In this document: positions 8,500-17,140 of the stretch, one piece after another
Layout of the letters: each line of letters opens with the position of its first letter
Position numbering within the stretch: the first letter of the stretch is position 1
Origin: Enterococcus avium ATCC 14025
Lineage (GTDB): Bacteria; Bacillota; Bacilli; Lactobacillales; Enterococcaceae
Assembly: GCF_000406965.1 (NCBI RefSeq)
Contig: NZ_KE136362.1
Span: 524,343 to 588,342 of the forward strand
Reading direction: 5' to 3'
Length of the DNA stretch: 64,000 nt
Notes under the pieces: generated by a model
Told to the model about the DNA's origin: nothing
Seen by the model: the letters and a program-made list of their open reading frames with translations, nothing else
Database searches by the model: none
Translations under genes and position numbers: made by a program

Positions 8500-9303
8500 A
8501 TGGAATTTAAGATGGACATGTTTCGTTTAGATGGAAAAATCGCCTTGGTTACTGGTGCGGTCTATGGGATTGGTTTTGAAATTGCCAAGTCATTAGCAGT
8601 AGCTGGAGCGACGATTGTTTTCAATAATTTGGATCAGGCTTCGGTCGATCAAGGGTTAGCAAATTATACAAAAGAGGGTATTCAGGCTCATGGCTATGTT
8701 TGTGACGTTACTGATGAGGCAGCGGTTCAGGCCATGGTTAAGCAAATCGAAGATGAAGTCGGCGTGATTGATATTTTAGTCAACAACGCTGGGATTATTA
8801 AACGTATTCCGATGCTAGAAATGTCTGCGGAGGATTTCCGCCAAGTAGTCGACGTTGATTTGAACGCACCTTTTATCGTGTCTAAAGCAGTCCTACCATC
8901 AATGATCAAAAAAGGTCATGGGAAGATCATCAACATTTGTTCTATGATGAGTGAACTGGGTCGGGAAACTGTTGCGGGTTATGCAGCTGCTAAAGGCGGA
9001 CTAAAAATGCTGACGAAAAATATTTGTTCAGAGTTCGGAGAAGCGAATATCCAGTGTAACGGGATTGGACCTGGCTACATAGCCACGCCGCAAACAGCCC
9101 CTTTAAGAGAAAAACAAGCAGACGGCTCACGTCATCCCTTTGATCAATTTATCGTATCAAAAACACCGGCCGCGCGTTGGGGTGAACCAAGTGATTTAGC
9201 AGGCCCAACGGTTTTCTTGGCATCGGATGCCTCTGATTTTGTGAACGGGCATATTTTATATGTTGATGGCGGCATTCTAGCTTATATTGGTAAACAGCCG
9301 TAA
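8500..9303 (+). CDS. kduD: 2-keto-3-deoxygluconate (2-deoxy-D-gluconate 3-) dehydrogenase
   Basis: A classical short-chain dehydrogenase of 267 residues. It has the cofactor motif TGAVYGIG (19-26), NNAG (95-98) and the catalytic Ser148, Tyr161 and Lys165 (YAAAK). It reduces 2,5-diketo-3-deoxygluconate to 2-keto-3-deoxygluconate. GAGGAG lies 11 nt before the ATG at 8500; an in-frame ATG at 8512 is possible. The KDG kinase and KDPG aldolase needed to finish the pathway are not in this window. Confidence 0.93.
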   Translation: MEFKMDMFRLDGKIALVTGAVYGIGFEIAKSLAVAGATIVFNNLDQASVDQGLANYTKEGIQAHGYVCDVTDEAAVQAMVKQIEDEVGVIDILVNNAGIIKRIPMLEMSAEDFRQVVDVDLNAPFIVSKAVLPSMIKKGHGKIINICSMMSELGRETVAGYAAAKGGLKMLTKNICSEFGEANIQCNGIGPGYIATPQTAPLREKQADGSRHPFDQFIVSKTPAARWGEPSDLAGPTVFLASDASDFVNGHILYVDGGILAYIGKQP

Positions 9304-9317
9304 GCCTATTTCGCAAA

Positions 9318-9352
9318 AGGATAGGAATTATTAGAGCGCTTGTTCCTATCCT
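9318..9352 (+). terminator. Possible weak terminator or attenuator after kduD
   Basis: 10-bp stem AGGATAGGAA/TTCCTATCCT (9318-9327, 9343-9352) with a 15-nt loop. The T-run is displaced (CTGATTTTT), so read-through into the GH105 gene is likely. Confidence 0.5.
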
Positions 9353-9447
9353 CTGATTTTTACGAATAGCAATTTTTGCAAGTTTTTGATCAATTTAAGA
9401 CATTTATTGTGGTCTTTTTATTTGTTACTCTATTCACGTGAAAGAAA

Positions 9448-9461
9448 TGAAAGCGATTTAT
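9448..9461. promoter_or_regulatory. cre-like site before the GH105 gene
   Basis: TGAAAGCGATTTAT matches 12 of 14 cre positions and lies 14 bp before the ATG, partly overlapping the path of the ribosome site AAGGAG. It suggests that a second CcpA-sensitive transcript starts in the 171-bp kduD-GH105 gap. Confidence 0.45.
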
Positions 9462-9474
9462 TAAGGAGAGAGCA

Positions 9475-10584
9475 ATGGCAATTATTTTAGAAGAACTATT
9501 CATACCAAAAGAAACAGTCAAAGAAAAAATCGATTTATTAATCGAGAATCTCACAACGATCAAAGATAGCAGTGGAGAATTTATCCTGGACTTTGATGGC
9601 TTGAAGGTCGATGATAAAAGCTGGACTATCTGGAATTGGCCGCAGGGAGTGGGCTTATACGGTATCTATAAAAATTATCAAATAACCAAAAATCCAGCTG
9701 CTTTGAAGGTCGTTACTGATTGGTTTGAGGCGCGCATGGAAGAAGGAGCGCCACCAAAAAATGTCAATACAATGGCGCCTTTATTGACGATGGCTTACTT
9801 GTACGAAGATACACAAGATACACGTTATATCCCTTATTTAGAGCAATGGGCTGAATGGGTGATGCACGACATGCCGCGAACAAAAGAAAACGGACTGCAG
9901 CATGCAACTTATGGTCCTGAAAATAAGAATCAACTGTGGGATGATACGCTGATGATGACGGTCTTGCCATTAGCAAAAATTGGAAAATTATTTAATCGTC
10001 CAGAATATTTGGAAGAAGCCCGGTATCAATTTTTGATTCATATCAAATACTTGATGGATAAAAAAACCGGATTATGGTACCACGGCTGGACCTTTGAAGG
10101 AAATCATAATTACGCAGAAGCGTTTTGGGCACGAGGGAATTGCTGGTTAACCATTGCGATCCCAGAGATCATCGAAATTTTAGAATTATCGAAAGAGGAT
10201 GCTTTACGGAAATTCTTACTTGAAACATTAGAAGCCCAAGTTAAGGCCTTAGCAGAGTATCAAGCGGATAGCGGATTATGGCATACATTGATCGATGACC
10301 CAACTTCATACGAGGAATCTTCTGCAGCGGCTGGGTTTGCTTATGGCATATTGAAAGCGGTGCATAAGAATTATTTACCGAAGAAATATGAGAAAGTTGC
10401 GTATCAGGCGATCGAAGGATTATTAGCGCAAATTGATGAAAATGGCACGGTGCAAAATGTATCAGTCGGGACAGGAATGGGAGACAGCTTGGATTTCTAT
10501 AAAAATATTGGGATCACTGCGATGCCATACGGACAATCCTTAACTGTTCTATGCCTGACTGAGTTGTTAGTTTCTTACTGCTAA
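9475..10584 (+). CDS. GH105 unsaturated rhamnogalacturonyl/glucuronyl hydrolase
   Basis: 369 residues of the six-hairpin (alpha/alpha)6 fold seen in YteR/YesR. The catalytic Asp lies in QLWDDTLMMT (D157 aligns with the VDT motif of YteR), and the family WARGN box is at 215-219. The enzyme hydrates the double bond of terminal unsaturated uronic acid and so releases it from, for example, L-rhamnose. There is no signal peptide, so it acts in the cytoplasm on imported disaccharides. The TRAP transporter genes and rhamnose mutarotase behind it fit a rhamnogalacturonan disaccharide substrate. Confidence 0.9.
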   Translation: MAIILEELFIPKETVKEKIDLLIENLTTIKDSSGEFILDFDGLKVDDKSWTIWNWPQGVGLYGIYKNYQITKNPAALKVVTDWFEARMEEGAPPKNVNTMAPLLTMAYLYEDTQDTRYIPYLEQWAEWVMHDMPRTKENGLQHATYGPENKNQLWDDTLMMTVLPLAKIGKLFNRPEYLEEARYQFLIHIKYLMDKKTGLWYHGWTFEGNHNYAEAFWARGNCWLTIAIPEIIEILELSKEDALRKFLLETLEAQVKALAEYQADSGLWHTLIDDPTSYEESSAAAGFAYGILKAVHKNYLPKKYEKVAYQAIEGLLAQIDENGTVQNVSVGTGMGDSLDFYKNIGITAMPYGQSLTVLCLTELLVSYC

Positions 10585-10602
10585 AGAAAAAGGAGCAAAA
10601 CG

Positions 10603-11634
10603 ATGAAAATTAGATCATTGATTTTAACAGCCGCAGCACTAGTTACAACAACCTTTCTTTTAAGCGGCTGCAGTAATACGAAAGTTGCAGCCGCTGACGA
10701 ACAGGCGGTAACGTTACGTTATGCCTATGCTTCCAACAGTCAGCCAGTCGTTGATTCAATGAAGGAGTTCGGACGACTGGTAAAAGAAAAGACAAATGGA
10801 GAAGTCGAAATCGAATATTATCCAGATGCACAATTAGGTGGAGAAACCGAGCTGATCGAATTGACGCAAACTGGAGCAATCGATTTTACCAAGGTCAGCG
10901 GTTCGGCCTTAGAAAGCTTTTCGAAGGATTACTCGATCTTTGGTATTCCATACCTGTTTGACGATGAAGAACACTTCTTCAGAGTGATGGAAAATGAAAA
11001 AATCATGAATGAAATCTATCAGTCCACAGAAGAGCTGGGCTTTGTCGGATTGACCTATTATGATTCAGGGCAACGGAGCTTTTATATGACAGAAGGACCG
11101 ATCAAAACACCCGAAGATCTAAAAGGGAAAAAGATTCGTGTGATGCAAAGTGAGACGGCGATCAAAATGGTCGAGCTGCTTGGTGGATCAGCGGTTCCGA
11201 TGGGGAGCAACGAAGTATATACCTCGCTGCAATCGAATTTGATCAATGGTGCTGAAAACAATGAGTTTGTGCTATTTACCGCTGGACATGGCGGAGTAGC
11301 GAAATATTATTCCTACGATGAGCATACCCGTGTGCCGGATGTAGTGATTATGAATGATTCGGTTAAAGAGCGTCTAACTGCAGAACAATACAAAGCTGTA
11401 CAGGAAGCGGCAAAAGAATCGACAGAATATGAAAAGAAAGTATTCAAAAAGGCTGTCGAGGAAGAAAAGAAAATCGCGACCAAGGATTATGGTGTTCAAT
11501 ATAACGAAGTAGATAGTGAACCATTCCAAAAGCTGGTTCAGCCATTACACGATGAGTTTAAGAACAATGAAGATTATCGCGAGCTGTATCAGGAAATTCG
11601 AGCGTTAGCAGAAAAGGTAGGAGAAGACAAATGA
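10603..11634 (+). CDS. TRAP transporter solute-binding lipoprotein (DctP family)
   Basis: 343 residues with a lipoprotein signal (lipobox LSGC, C23) and the DctP/TAXI-like binding-protein fold. Typical segments are QLGGETELIELTQTGAIDF, the strand GKKIRV carrying the conserved carboxylate-binding Arg, and a late acidic helical tail. TRAP binding proteins capture organic acids, including uronates. It overlaps the small permease gene by 4 bp and is 18 bp behind the GH105 gene, so the ligand is probably the unsaturated uronide substrate of that hydrolase. Confidence 0.93.
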   Translation: MKIRSLILTAAALVTTTFLLSGCSNTKVAAADEQAVTLRYAYASNSQPVVDSMKEFGRLVKEKTNGEVEIEYYPDAQLGGETELIELTQTGAIDFTKVSGSALESFSKDYSIFGIPYLFDDEEHFFRVMENEKIMNEIYQSTEELGFVGLTYYDSGQRSFYMTEGPIKTPEDLKGKKIRVMQSETAIKMVELLGGSAVPMGSNEVYTSLQSNLINGAENNEFVLFTAGHGGVAKYYSYDEHTRVPDVVIMNDSVKERLTAEQYKAVQEAAKESTEYEKKVFKKAVEEEKKIATKDYGVQYNEVDSEPFQKLVQPLHDEFKNNEDYRELYQEIRALAEKVGEDK

Positions 11635-12116
11635 AAGCGTTTAGAAATGGGTTGGATAAGTTCATGGAGATTCTATGCTCTACAATCTTAGCAGCGATGG
11701 TTTTGATTGTCCTCTATCAAGTGTTTGCTCGGAAGGTTTTGAACAATCCCAATACAGTTACGGAGGAATTGGTTCGTTTTGGTTTAGTTTGGGTTGCGAT
11801 GTTAGCGTCAGCTTATGTCGTAGGGAAAAAGAGCCACTTATGTGTCACCTTGTTAAGCGATAATTTGAATGAAAAAGGCAAGCTCTTTTTAGAAATTGTC
11901 GTTCAGGTTCTCTTTATCTTGTTTGCGGCAGTCATCATGATTTATGGCGGCTGGCAGGCTTCTCTTGTGACAATGGGGCAAATTTCGCCTTCATTATCGA
12001 TCCCTATGGGCTATGTGTATTTATCGGTTCCAGTATCGGGAGCCATCATGCTTTTATATAGTGTAATGAATTTATTAGATAGAACTCCTCGAACAGTTGA
12101 AAGTGAGGCGGAATAG
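11631..12116 (+). CDS. TRAP transporter small membrane subunit (DctQ family)
   Basis: 161 residues with four hydrophobic segments and the DctQ feature FARKVLNNPNTVTEELVRF near residue 35. It is the scaffold subunit that pairs with the large permease in sodium-driven TRAP uptake. The ATG overlaps the stop of the binding-protein gene (ATGA), and the large-permease gene starts 2 bp after its stop. Confidence 0.92.
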   Translation: MKAFRNGLDKFMEILCSTILAAMVLIVLYQVFARKVLNNPNTVTEELVRFGLVWVAMLASAYVVGKKSHLCVTLLSDNLNEKGKLFLEIVVQVLFILFAAVIMIYGGWQASLVTMGQISPSLSIPMGYVYLSVPVSGAIMLLYSVMNLLDRTPRTVESEAE

Positions 12117-12118
12117 TT

Positions 12119-13414
12119 ATGGCTCTAGAAGCTGGCCTGATTCTTTTTGTAATTTTTGCAATTCTTTTAATCGTTGGGATGCCGATCGCGATCAGTATCG
12201 CTGCTTCCTCGATTTGTACATTGTTGTTAGTGATTCCTTTTGAAAATGCGGTCTTTACCTCTGCACAAAAAATGGTTTCTAGTCTAAATAGCTTTTCGTT
12301 GATCGCCATTCCCTTCTTTGTCTTGTCGGGAATCATTATGAATAATGGTGGGATCGCCGAGAAACTGGTGAACTTTGCAATGCTGTTTGTTGGACGAATT
12401 CCTGGTGGTTTAGCTCATACGAATGTTTTAGGTAACGCTCTTTTCGGTTCCATGTCTAGTTCTGCGATTGCTGCTTCTACGGCAATTGGCGGTGTGTTGG
12501 TACCACAGCAGGTAAAAGCTGGCTATGACCGAAAATTTGCCACAGCGGTAAATATCGCTTCGGCTCCCACTGGAATGGTGATACCGCCTAGTACGGCCTT
12601 CATTATGTATTCATTGGTTGCTGGTGGCGCTTCGATTTCAGCGTTATTCATGGGCGGTTATCTTGTAGGTGCTTTATGGTGTATCGGAATTATGGTGGTA
12701 GCTTTTATTCATGCTAAGCGTAACAATTATCAAACGATCAAAGGCGCTGAAAAAGGGACCGCGGGGAAGGTTTTAAAAGAGGCGATTCCGAGTGTCATGT
12801 TAATTGTGATCATTATCGGCGGTATTCTCTTCGGACTGTTTACAGCTGTAGAGGCTTCGGCGATTGCAGTAGCGTACTCCTTATTGATCGCGATGTTCTA
12901 TTACAAAACGATCACTGTTAAAGATATTCCTAAAATGTTAACAGAAGCAGTCAAAACGACAGGGACAATTTCCTTCTTGTTAGCAACCTCTTCGATGATG
13001 TCCTTTGCGATGGCCTTTACAGGAATTCCTCAAGCGATCAGTGGAGCGATTTTAGGATTAACAACCAACAAGCTCATCGTTTTATTATTAGTCAATATTG
13101 TCTTATTACTTGTCGGTATGTTCATGGATGTCGGTCCGGCGATATTAATCTTTACACCGATCTTTTTACCAGTGGTGACGAGTGTAGGTGTTGATCCTGT
13201 GCACTTTGGTCTATTTGCTATTATGAATTTGTGTGTCGGTTCAATCACACCGCCTGTCGGAACGGGATTATACGTAGGTGCCAGTGTCGGCGGCGTCAAG
13301 GCCGAACAGATGCTGAAGCCGTTGATTCCCTTTTATGTCGCTATTTTAGTGATTTTATTACTGATTACTTATTTCCCAGCACTAGTTATGTGGCTGCCGA
13401 ATATGGTGGGGTAG
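12119..13414 (+). CDS. TRAP transporter large permease (DctM family)
   Basis: 431 residues, about twelve membrane segments, with DctM/UxaT features: GSMSSSAIAASTAIGG, APTGMVIPPSTAFIMYS and a second inverted-repeat motif CVGSITPPVGTGLY. It is the transport subunit using the sodium gradient. TRAP systems are rare in lactic acid bacteria compared with PTS and ABC importers, which makes this operon notable. The isomerase gene follows within 5 bp. Confidence 0.94.
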   Translation: MALEAGLILFVIFAILLIVGMPIAISIAASSICTLLLVIPFENAVFTSAQKMVSSLNSFSLIAIPFFVLSGIIMNNGGIAEKLVNFAMLFVGRIPGGLAHTNVLGNALFGSMSSSAIAASTAIGGVLVPQQVKAGYDRKFATAVNIASAPTGMVIPPSTAFIMYSLVAGGASISALFMGGYLVGALWCIGIMVVAFIHAKRNNYQTIKGAEKGTAGKVLKEAIPSVMLIVIIIGGILFGLFTAVEASAIAVAYSLLIAMFYYKTITVKDIPKMLTEAVKTTGTISFLLATSSMMSFAMAFTGIPQAISGAILGLTTNKLIVLLLVNIVLLLVGMFMDVGPAILIFTPIFLPVVTSVGVDPVHFGLFAIMNLCVGSITPPVGTGLYVGASVGGVKAEQMLKPLIPFYVAILVILLLITYFPALVMWLPNMVG

Positions 13415-13418
13415 AAAA

Positions 13419-14252
13419 ATGTTAAATTTATCGATTCGCGGACATGATTTGTCCGATGTTACAACGCTAGAATCTTTAGCTGAAAAAACACAGGCACAAA
13501 ATGTCCAAACGCTGCAATTAGCACTAGGTCTTTCTTTTCCAGATTGGCCTAGTGATGGCAAAAATCTAAATCCAGGTTTAGGGCAAAGGGTTAAAGGGGT
13601 TTTGCAGAAAAGTGAGATTCAAGTAGGGATTTTAAGCTGCTATATCAATATGATTCATCCTGACAGCAGTCTGCGTGAAGCAGCATTAACCAAATTTGAA
13701 AGCTATGTCCGTCATGCTCGTTACTTTGGAGCGACGATGGTAGCGACAGAGACAGGGAATGTACTGCCGGAGATTCGTTATACGCCGAAGAATTTTACCG
13801 ACGAAGCATTTAATGACATGGTTCGAGTCATTCAGCGATTGGTGAAGGTTGGGGAAGAACAGCAGACGCTGATCGGAATTGAGCCAGGATTGAATCATCC
13901 ACTTTACTCGTTAGATCGAGTAGAGCAATTAATCCAACAGATCGATTCAGATTATTTAGGGATCATTTTAGATCCGACGAATCTGATTACCAGCGAAACC
14001 TATCAAAATCAAGTGGCTTTGGTCCAACAAGCTTTTGAACGTTTTGGCGAAAAAATCGTTGCGATTCATTTGAAGGACTATCAGGTTCAAAAGGATCAAA
14101 TCGTCCCAGTTAATTTAGGGACAGGGTTGATTGATTATCCAGCAATTTGTCGCTTGATTGCCAAGGAAAAACCCGGATTGTTTGTTGTTTTGGAAGAGAC
14201 CAAGGATCAAGCGATTCACAAAGCCGTTCAATTGATTGAACAGGTATTGTAG
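13419..14252 (+). CDS. Sugar phosphate isomerase/epimerase (xylose isomerase-like TIM barrel)
   Basis: 277 residues of the AP-endonuclease-2/xylose-isomerase-like superfamily. Metal-binding positions are recognisable in EPGLNHP (Glu), LDPTN (Asp) and IHLKDY (His). These enzymes isomerise or epimerise sugars, ketouronates or inositols; the exact reaction here is unknown. It is embedded between the TRAP permease and rhamnose mutarotase genes, so a step in uronate or rhamnose handling is likely. Confidence 0.85.
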   Translation: MLNLSIRGHDLSDVTTLESLAEKTQAQNVQTLQLALGLSFPDWPSDGKNLNPGLGQRVKGVLQKSEIQVGILSCYINMIHPDSSLREAALTKFESYVRHARYFGATMVATETGNVLPEIRYTPKNFTDEAFNDMVRVIQRLVKVGEEQQTLIGIEPGLNHPLYSLDRVEQLIQQIDSDYLGIILDPTNLITSETYQNQVALVQQAFERFGEKIVAIHLKDYQVQKDQIVPVNLGTGLIDYPAICRLIAKEKPGLFVVLEETKDQAIHKAVQLIEQVL

Positions 14253-14281
14253 AAACATTGTGATTGAAAAAGGAGAATATC

Positions 14282-14593
14282 ATGATAAAAAAAGCGATCA
14301 GAATGAACCTATATCCTGGAGCGAAAGCAGAATATCAGAAAAGGCACGACGAATTGTGGCCGGAGATGCGGGAAATGCTGAAGGAACATGGGGTGTTAAG
14401 CTATTCTATTTTCTTAGATTCAGAAAGCAATCAGCTTTTCGGCTATCTTGAAATCGAGGATGAAGAAAAGTGGAATCAGGTTTCAACTACAGCCATCAAT
14501 CAGAAATGGTGGACATATATGAAAGATTTAATGGAAACAAATCCAGATGATTCACCTGTTAGTTTTGATTTGGAACCGGTATTTGAATTGTAA
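14282..14593 (+). CDS. rhaM: L-rhamnose mutarotase
   Basis: 103 residues, the family length, in the dimeric alpha/beta barrel family YiiL/RhaM. Typical features are the N-terminal KAIRMNLYPG, the histidine in YQKRHDELWPEM and the twin tryptophans KWW. It interconverts alpha- and beta-L-rhamnose. A TTG 18 bp upstream is in frame, but AAAGGAG at 14268-14274 is correctly spaced for the ATG at 14282. As the last gene of the uronide cluster it supports rhamnose as a product of the GH105 hydrolase. Confidence 0.92.
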   Translation: MIKKAIRMNLYPGAKAEYQKRHDELWPEMREMLKEHGVLSYSIFLDSESNQLFGYLEIEDEEKWNQVSTTAINQKWWTYMKDLMETNPDDSPVSFDLEPVFEL

Positions 14594-14601
14594 AATAAAA
14601 A

Positions 14602-14648
14602 GTCGAATTCAGTTGAAAGATTTTCTTTCAACTGAATTCAACTTTTTT
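14602..14648. terminator. Bidirectional terminator at the end of the uronide cluster
   Basis: 15-bp perfect stem GAATTCAGTTGAAAG/CTTTCAACTGAATTC (14605-14619, 14625-14639) followed by CAACTTTTTT and preceded by AAAAAG. It also serves the convergent PTS gene. Confidence 0.88.
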
Positions 14649-15993
14649 AGTTTAGCGCTTTTTCCGCCTCTGTTTGAGCCATTTTCGCTGTTACGTGTTC
14701 ATCGATTCGCAAGAACGGCAAGTAGATAAAGACACTGACTGCAATAATGATGATTTGTAAAATGGCGGCGCGCCAATCACCACCCGTTGCGAGAAAGCCT
14801 GAAATCACTGGCGGTGTGGTCCAAGGGATTTGGACAACCACGTGATTGATCAATCCTGCAGCTGTTGCGAAATAGGCTGTTACTAGTGAGAAGATCGGAG
14901 CCAAGACGAATGGAATGATCAGACTTAGATTAAATACGATCGGCAGACCGAAGATGATCGGTTCGCTAATATTGAACAAGGCAGGTGTGACAGATAATTT
15001 CGCAAAGTCTTTATAATCTTTCCGACGACTAAAAACGAAAATCGCGATCAGTAAGGCAATCGTGTTTCCAGATCCACCCATTACAGCGAAAGTATCTTTG
15101 AAGGCCATATTAATAATATGCGGGATTTGCTCGTTATTCGCATAGGCAGCCATATTTTCCTGCATGTTTTGTAATAAGAATGGGTCAAGCAATGAACCAG
15201 AAATCACGGCTTGGTGAATCCCGAAGCCAAAGAACAGATTGGCAATTGATGTAATCAGGACAAAGCCAGGTAATCCAGTAGTGACATGACTCAAAGGACC
15301 TGTGATGGCTTTTGTAATCAGTCCATTGACATCCATATTGAACAATTGATTAACACCAAAAGAAAGAATCGCAAATACTGTGACAGTAATCATGATCGGA
15401 ATCAATACATTGAATGATTTCAGAACAGCCGGTGGAATATTTCCCGATAGTTTGATTTGCAGCTTTTCATTTATGGACAGTTTGATGAAGAGTTCCGTCG
15501 CTAATAAACCAACAAAGATACCGACGAACATCCCAGAAGCGCCCGTATGTGAACCGGGAATAACGCCAGTCACCTCAATCGCTTTTTTGGCATTTTCCGG
15601 TGTGAACATGGTTTTCATCGGTGTCAAAACGATGAAAGTCGAGATTGATACTAAGACAGCTGCAATATGATTGGTATAATTTCTGCTGACACACATATGA
15701 TAAGAAACTGCAGCAACAACTAATAGTGTTGTGATACTTAGGGTACCATTGGCGATTGACATGCCAATCTCTTGAATCTTCATCAGGGTGGCTGGGTTGA
15801 TGATTTTCCCCATGAAGCCGGTGGGTTCTAAGATAACGTAGTTGATCAAGGTTACGAAACCAGCTAACATCATGAAGGGCATGAATGTAGCAAAAGCGTC
15901 ACGCAACGTTCGCATGTGGATCTGATTTCCTAGCTTGGTCGCGATAATCCCGAAGCGTTCAAAGAGCTGTTCCTTTTTATTTGTTTTCTCCAC
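14647..15993 (-). CDS. PTS lactose/cellobiose-family EIIC
   Basis: 448 residues, polytopic, with the Lac-family EIIC pattern: FGIIATKLGNQIHMRTLRDA at the N-terminus, then GFGIHQ, GGSGNT and the substrate-site region FNISEPIIFGLP. It is the membrane channel for beta-glucosides or chito-oligosaccharides. The start is GTG (15991-15993) behind AAAAAAGGAG. No EIIA or EIIB of this family is encoded nearby, so it must borrow them from elsewhere. It is downstream of gntR on the same strand and next to a GH1 phospho-glucosidase. Confidence 0.93.
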   Translation of the reverse strand: MEKTNKKEQLFERFGIIATKLGNQIHMRTLRDAFATFMPFMMLAGFVTLINYVILEPTGFMGKIINPATLMKIQEIGMSIANGTLSITTLLVVAAVSYHMCVSRNYTNHIAAVLVSISTFIVLTPMKTMFTPENAKKAIEVTGVIPGSHTGASGMFVGIFVGLLATELFIKLSINEKLQIKLSGNIPPAVLKSFNVLIPIMITVTVFAILSFGVNQLFNMDVNGLITKAITGPLSHVTTGLPGFVLITSIANLFFGFGIHQAVISGSLLDPFLLQNMQENMAAYANNEQIPHIINMAFKDTFAVMGGSGNTIALLIAIFVFSRRKDYKDFAKLSVTPALFNISEPIIFGLPIVFNLSLIIPFVLAPIFSLVTAYFATAAGLINHVVVQIPWTTPPVISGFLATGGDWRAAILQIIIIAVSVFIYLPFLRIDEHVTAKMAQTEAEKALN

Positions 15994-16078
15994 GATAGAT
16001 TCTCCTTTTTTGTAGAATGCTAGTTTGTCTTTCTCTCAGTATCCTGCGAAAAAAGGTACTGCATCCTTATGTTTTGGT

Positions 16079-16135
16079 TGTAAGCACTTACCTTGATTAC
16101 ATAATAAAACGGATCGACAATAAAGTAAATACCTT
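16079..16135 (-). promoter_or_regulatory. Promoter and cre-like palindrome for the EIIC gene
   Basis: Read on the - strand, TTTACT, 17 bp and TATTAT form a sigma-A promoter. Just downstream lies TGTAAGCACTTACC (+ strand 16079-16092), with GTAAG/CTTAC arms and 12 of 14 cre positions. Binding near the start site would block transcription. Confidence 0.5.
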
Positions 16136-16171
16136 TTTACAAAAATATATATCTTTGATTTGTAAAGTGAC

Positions 16172-16196
16172 AAAAAAAGAGCTGAACACTCAGCTC
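16172..16196 (-). terminator. Terminator of the gntR gene
   Basis: On the - strand, GAGCTGA, 4-nt loop and TCAGCTC (16179-16185, 16190-16196) are followed by seven T. It lies 7 bp after the gntR stop, so the EIIC gene is transcribed separately. Confidence 0.85.
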
Positions 16197-16202
16197 AAGG
16201 AA

Positions 16203-16916
16203 TCAATTCTCTACAAAAACAGCTTCAAAAATAAAGTCCTGATACAAATGTCGCGTAATTGAGTATTCAAAAGGTGTGCCATTTGCTAAAGAAACACTCT
16301 TTTCAATCTCAATCATAAAATCGCCAACATCGATCCCTAAGATTTTGGCATCGAATTCTGTCGCAAGGACACCCTTCATCCAAACGTGAGAGGCGTTGAT
16401 CTCTAAATGCAGTTCATCACGAATGTAGGAATAAACGGATTTTTTTAGATGCTTTGGTACCAACCCAGGGATAATGGAAAGGGGCATAAAGGTTTGTTCT
16501 AATGAGTAAGGTTGCTGATCTACAAAGCGGCTGCGAACAATATTATAAATATAGTCCTTTTCGTCTATTTGCAGCATTTCAGCAACTTTTTTAGAAGGCA
16601 ACTCAATGGAAAAAGTATGAATCTCTGAATCCACATGCTCTTCACCTACGACGCTCATGAGTCCTTCACTAGGTCCGAAAACCTTTGAATTATCGATCGG
16701 CTTGCGTAATACTTCGGTACCAAATCCACTTCGGCTATGTAGAACGCCTTCTGAAACAAGCATATCCAACCCTTTTTTTACGGTTAACTTACTCGTATTG
16801 TACAGCTTCGCTAACTCAGTACCTGATGGCAACTTCTCCCCAATCGCGTAGGTACCATCCTCAACTTTTCGTTTTACATCTAGATAGACCTCCATATATT
16901 TTGCCTTTTTCTTCAT
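16203..16916 (-). CDS. GntR-family regulator, HutC/UTRA type
   Basis: 237 residues from the ATG at 16916 (AAAGGAGG seven bases upstream); an in-frame ATG at 16934 lacks a ribosome site. The N-terminal winged helix (LPSGTELAKLYNTSKLTVKKGLDML) is followed by a UTRA ligand domain. Such regulators sense phosphosugars. It is divergent from the GH1 gene and upstream of the EIIC gene, so it probably represses both until a phospho-beta-glucoside accumulates. Confidence 0.92.
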   Translation of the reverse strand: MKKKAKYMEVYLDVKRKVEDGTYAIGEKLPSGTELAKLYNTSKLTVKKGLDMLVSEGVLHSRSGFGTEVLRKPIDNSKVFGPSEGLMSVVGEEHVDSEIHTFSIELPSKKVAEMLQIDEKDYIYNIVRSRFVDQQPYSLEQTFMPLSIIPGLVPKHLKKSVYSYIRDELHLEINASHVWMKGVLATEFDAKILGIDVGDFMIEIEKSVSLANGTPFEYSITRHLYQDFIFEAVFVEN

Positions 16917-16956
16917 AATTACCTCCTTTAACAAACGATTAAAGATATAAATAATT

Positions 16957-17023
16957 ATATACTTTTGCGAGGTTTTAGCAATGCTTTCGTAGTTAAAAGA
17001 ATTATTTAGTTTTAAAAGTATAT
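16957..17023. promoter_or_regulatory. Inverted pair of candidate GntR operator boxes
   Basis: ATATACTTTT (16957-16966) and AAAAGTATAT (17014-17023) are exact reverse complements in the divergent gntR-GH1 gap, 47 bp apart. The second lies just upstream of the putative GH1 promoter and the first upstream of gntR. A loop or independent binding of the GntR dimer is plausible; the assignment is inference. Confidence 0.45.
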
Positions 17024-17042
17024 TCTTTTAATTAAAAAACTA

Positions 17043-17071
17043 TTTCATTTTTTAGTAAGCGATGTTATGAT
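17043..17071 (+). promoter_or_regulatory. Promoter with overlapping cre-like site for the GH1 gene
   Basis: TTTCAT, 17 bp and TATGAT (17066-17071) fit a sigma-A promoter. AGTAAGCGATGTTA (17054-17067) matches 12 of 14 cre positions and overlaps the -10. Confidence 0.45.
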
Positions 17072-17103
17072 GAATGAGCAAACAAGAAAACCTGCCTTTA
17101 ACC

Positions 17104-17140
17104 TGCCATTTCTACTTCGGATACTTAGAAAGAGATGGCA
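17104..17140 (+). repeat. Leader hairpin before the GH1 gene
   Basis: TGCCATTTCT (17104-17113) pairs with AGAGATGGCA (17131-17140) with one G-U pair. It would sit in the 5' leader about 40 bp before the ATG. It resembles an antiterminator-type hairpin but no adjacent T-run terminator or antiterminator gene was seen. Confidence 0.35.
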
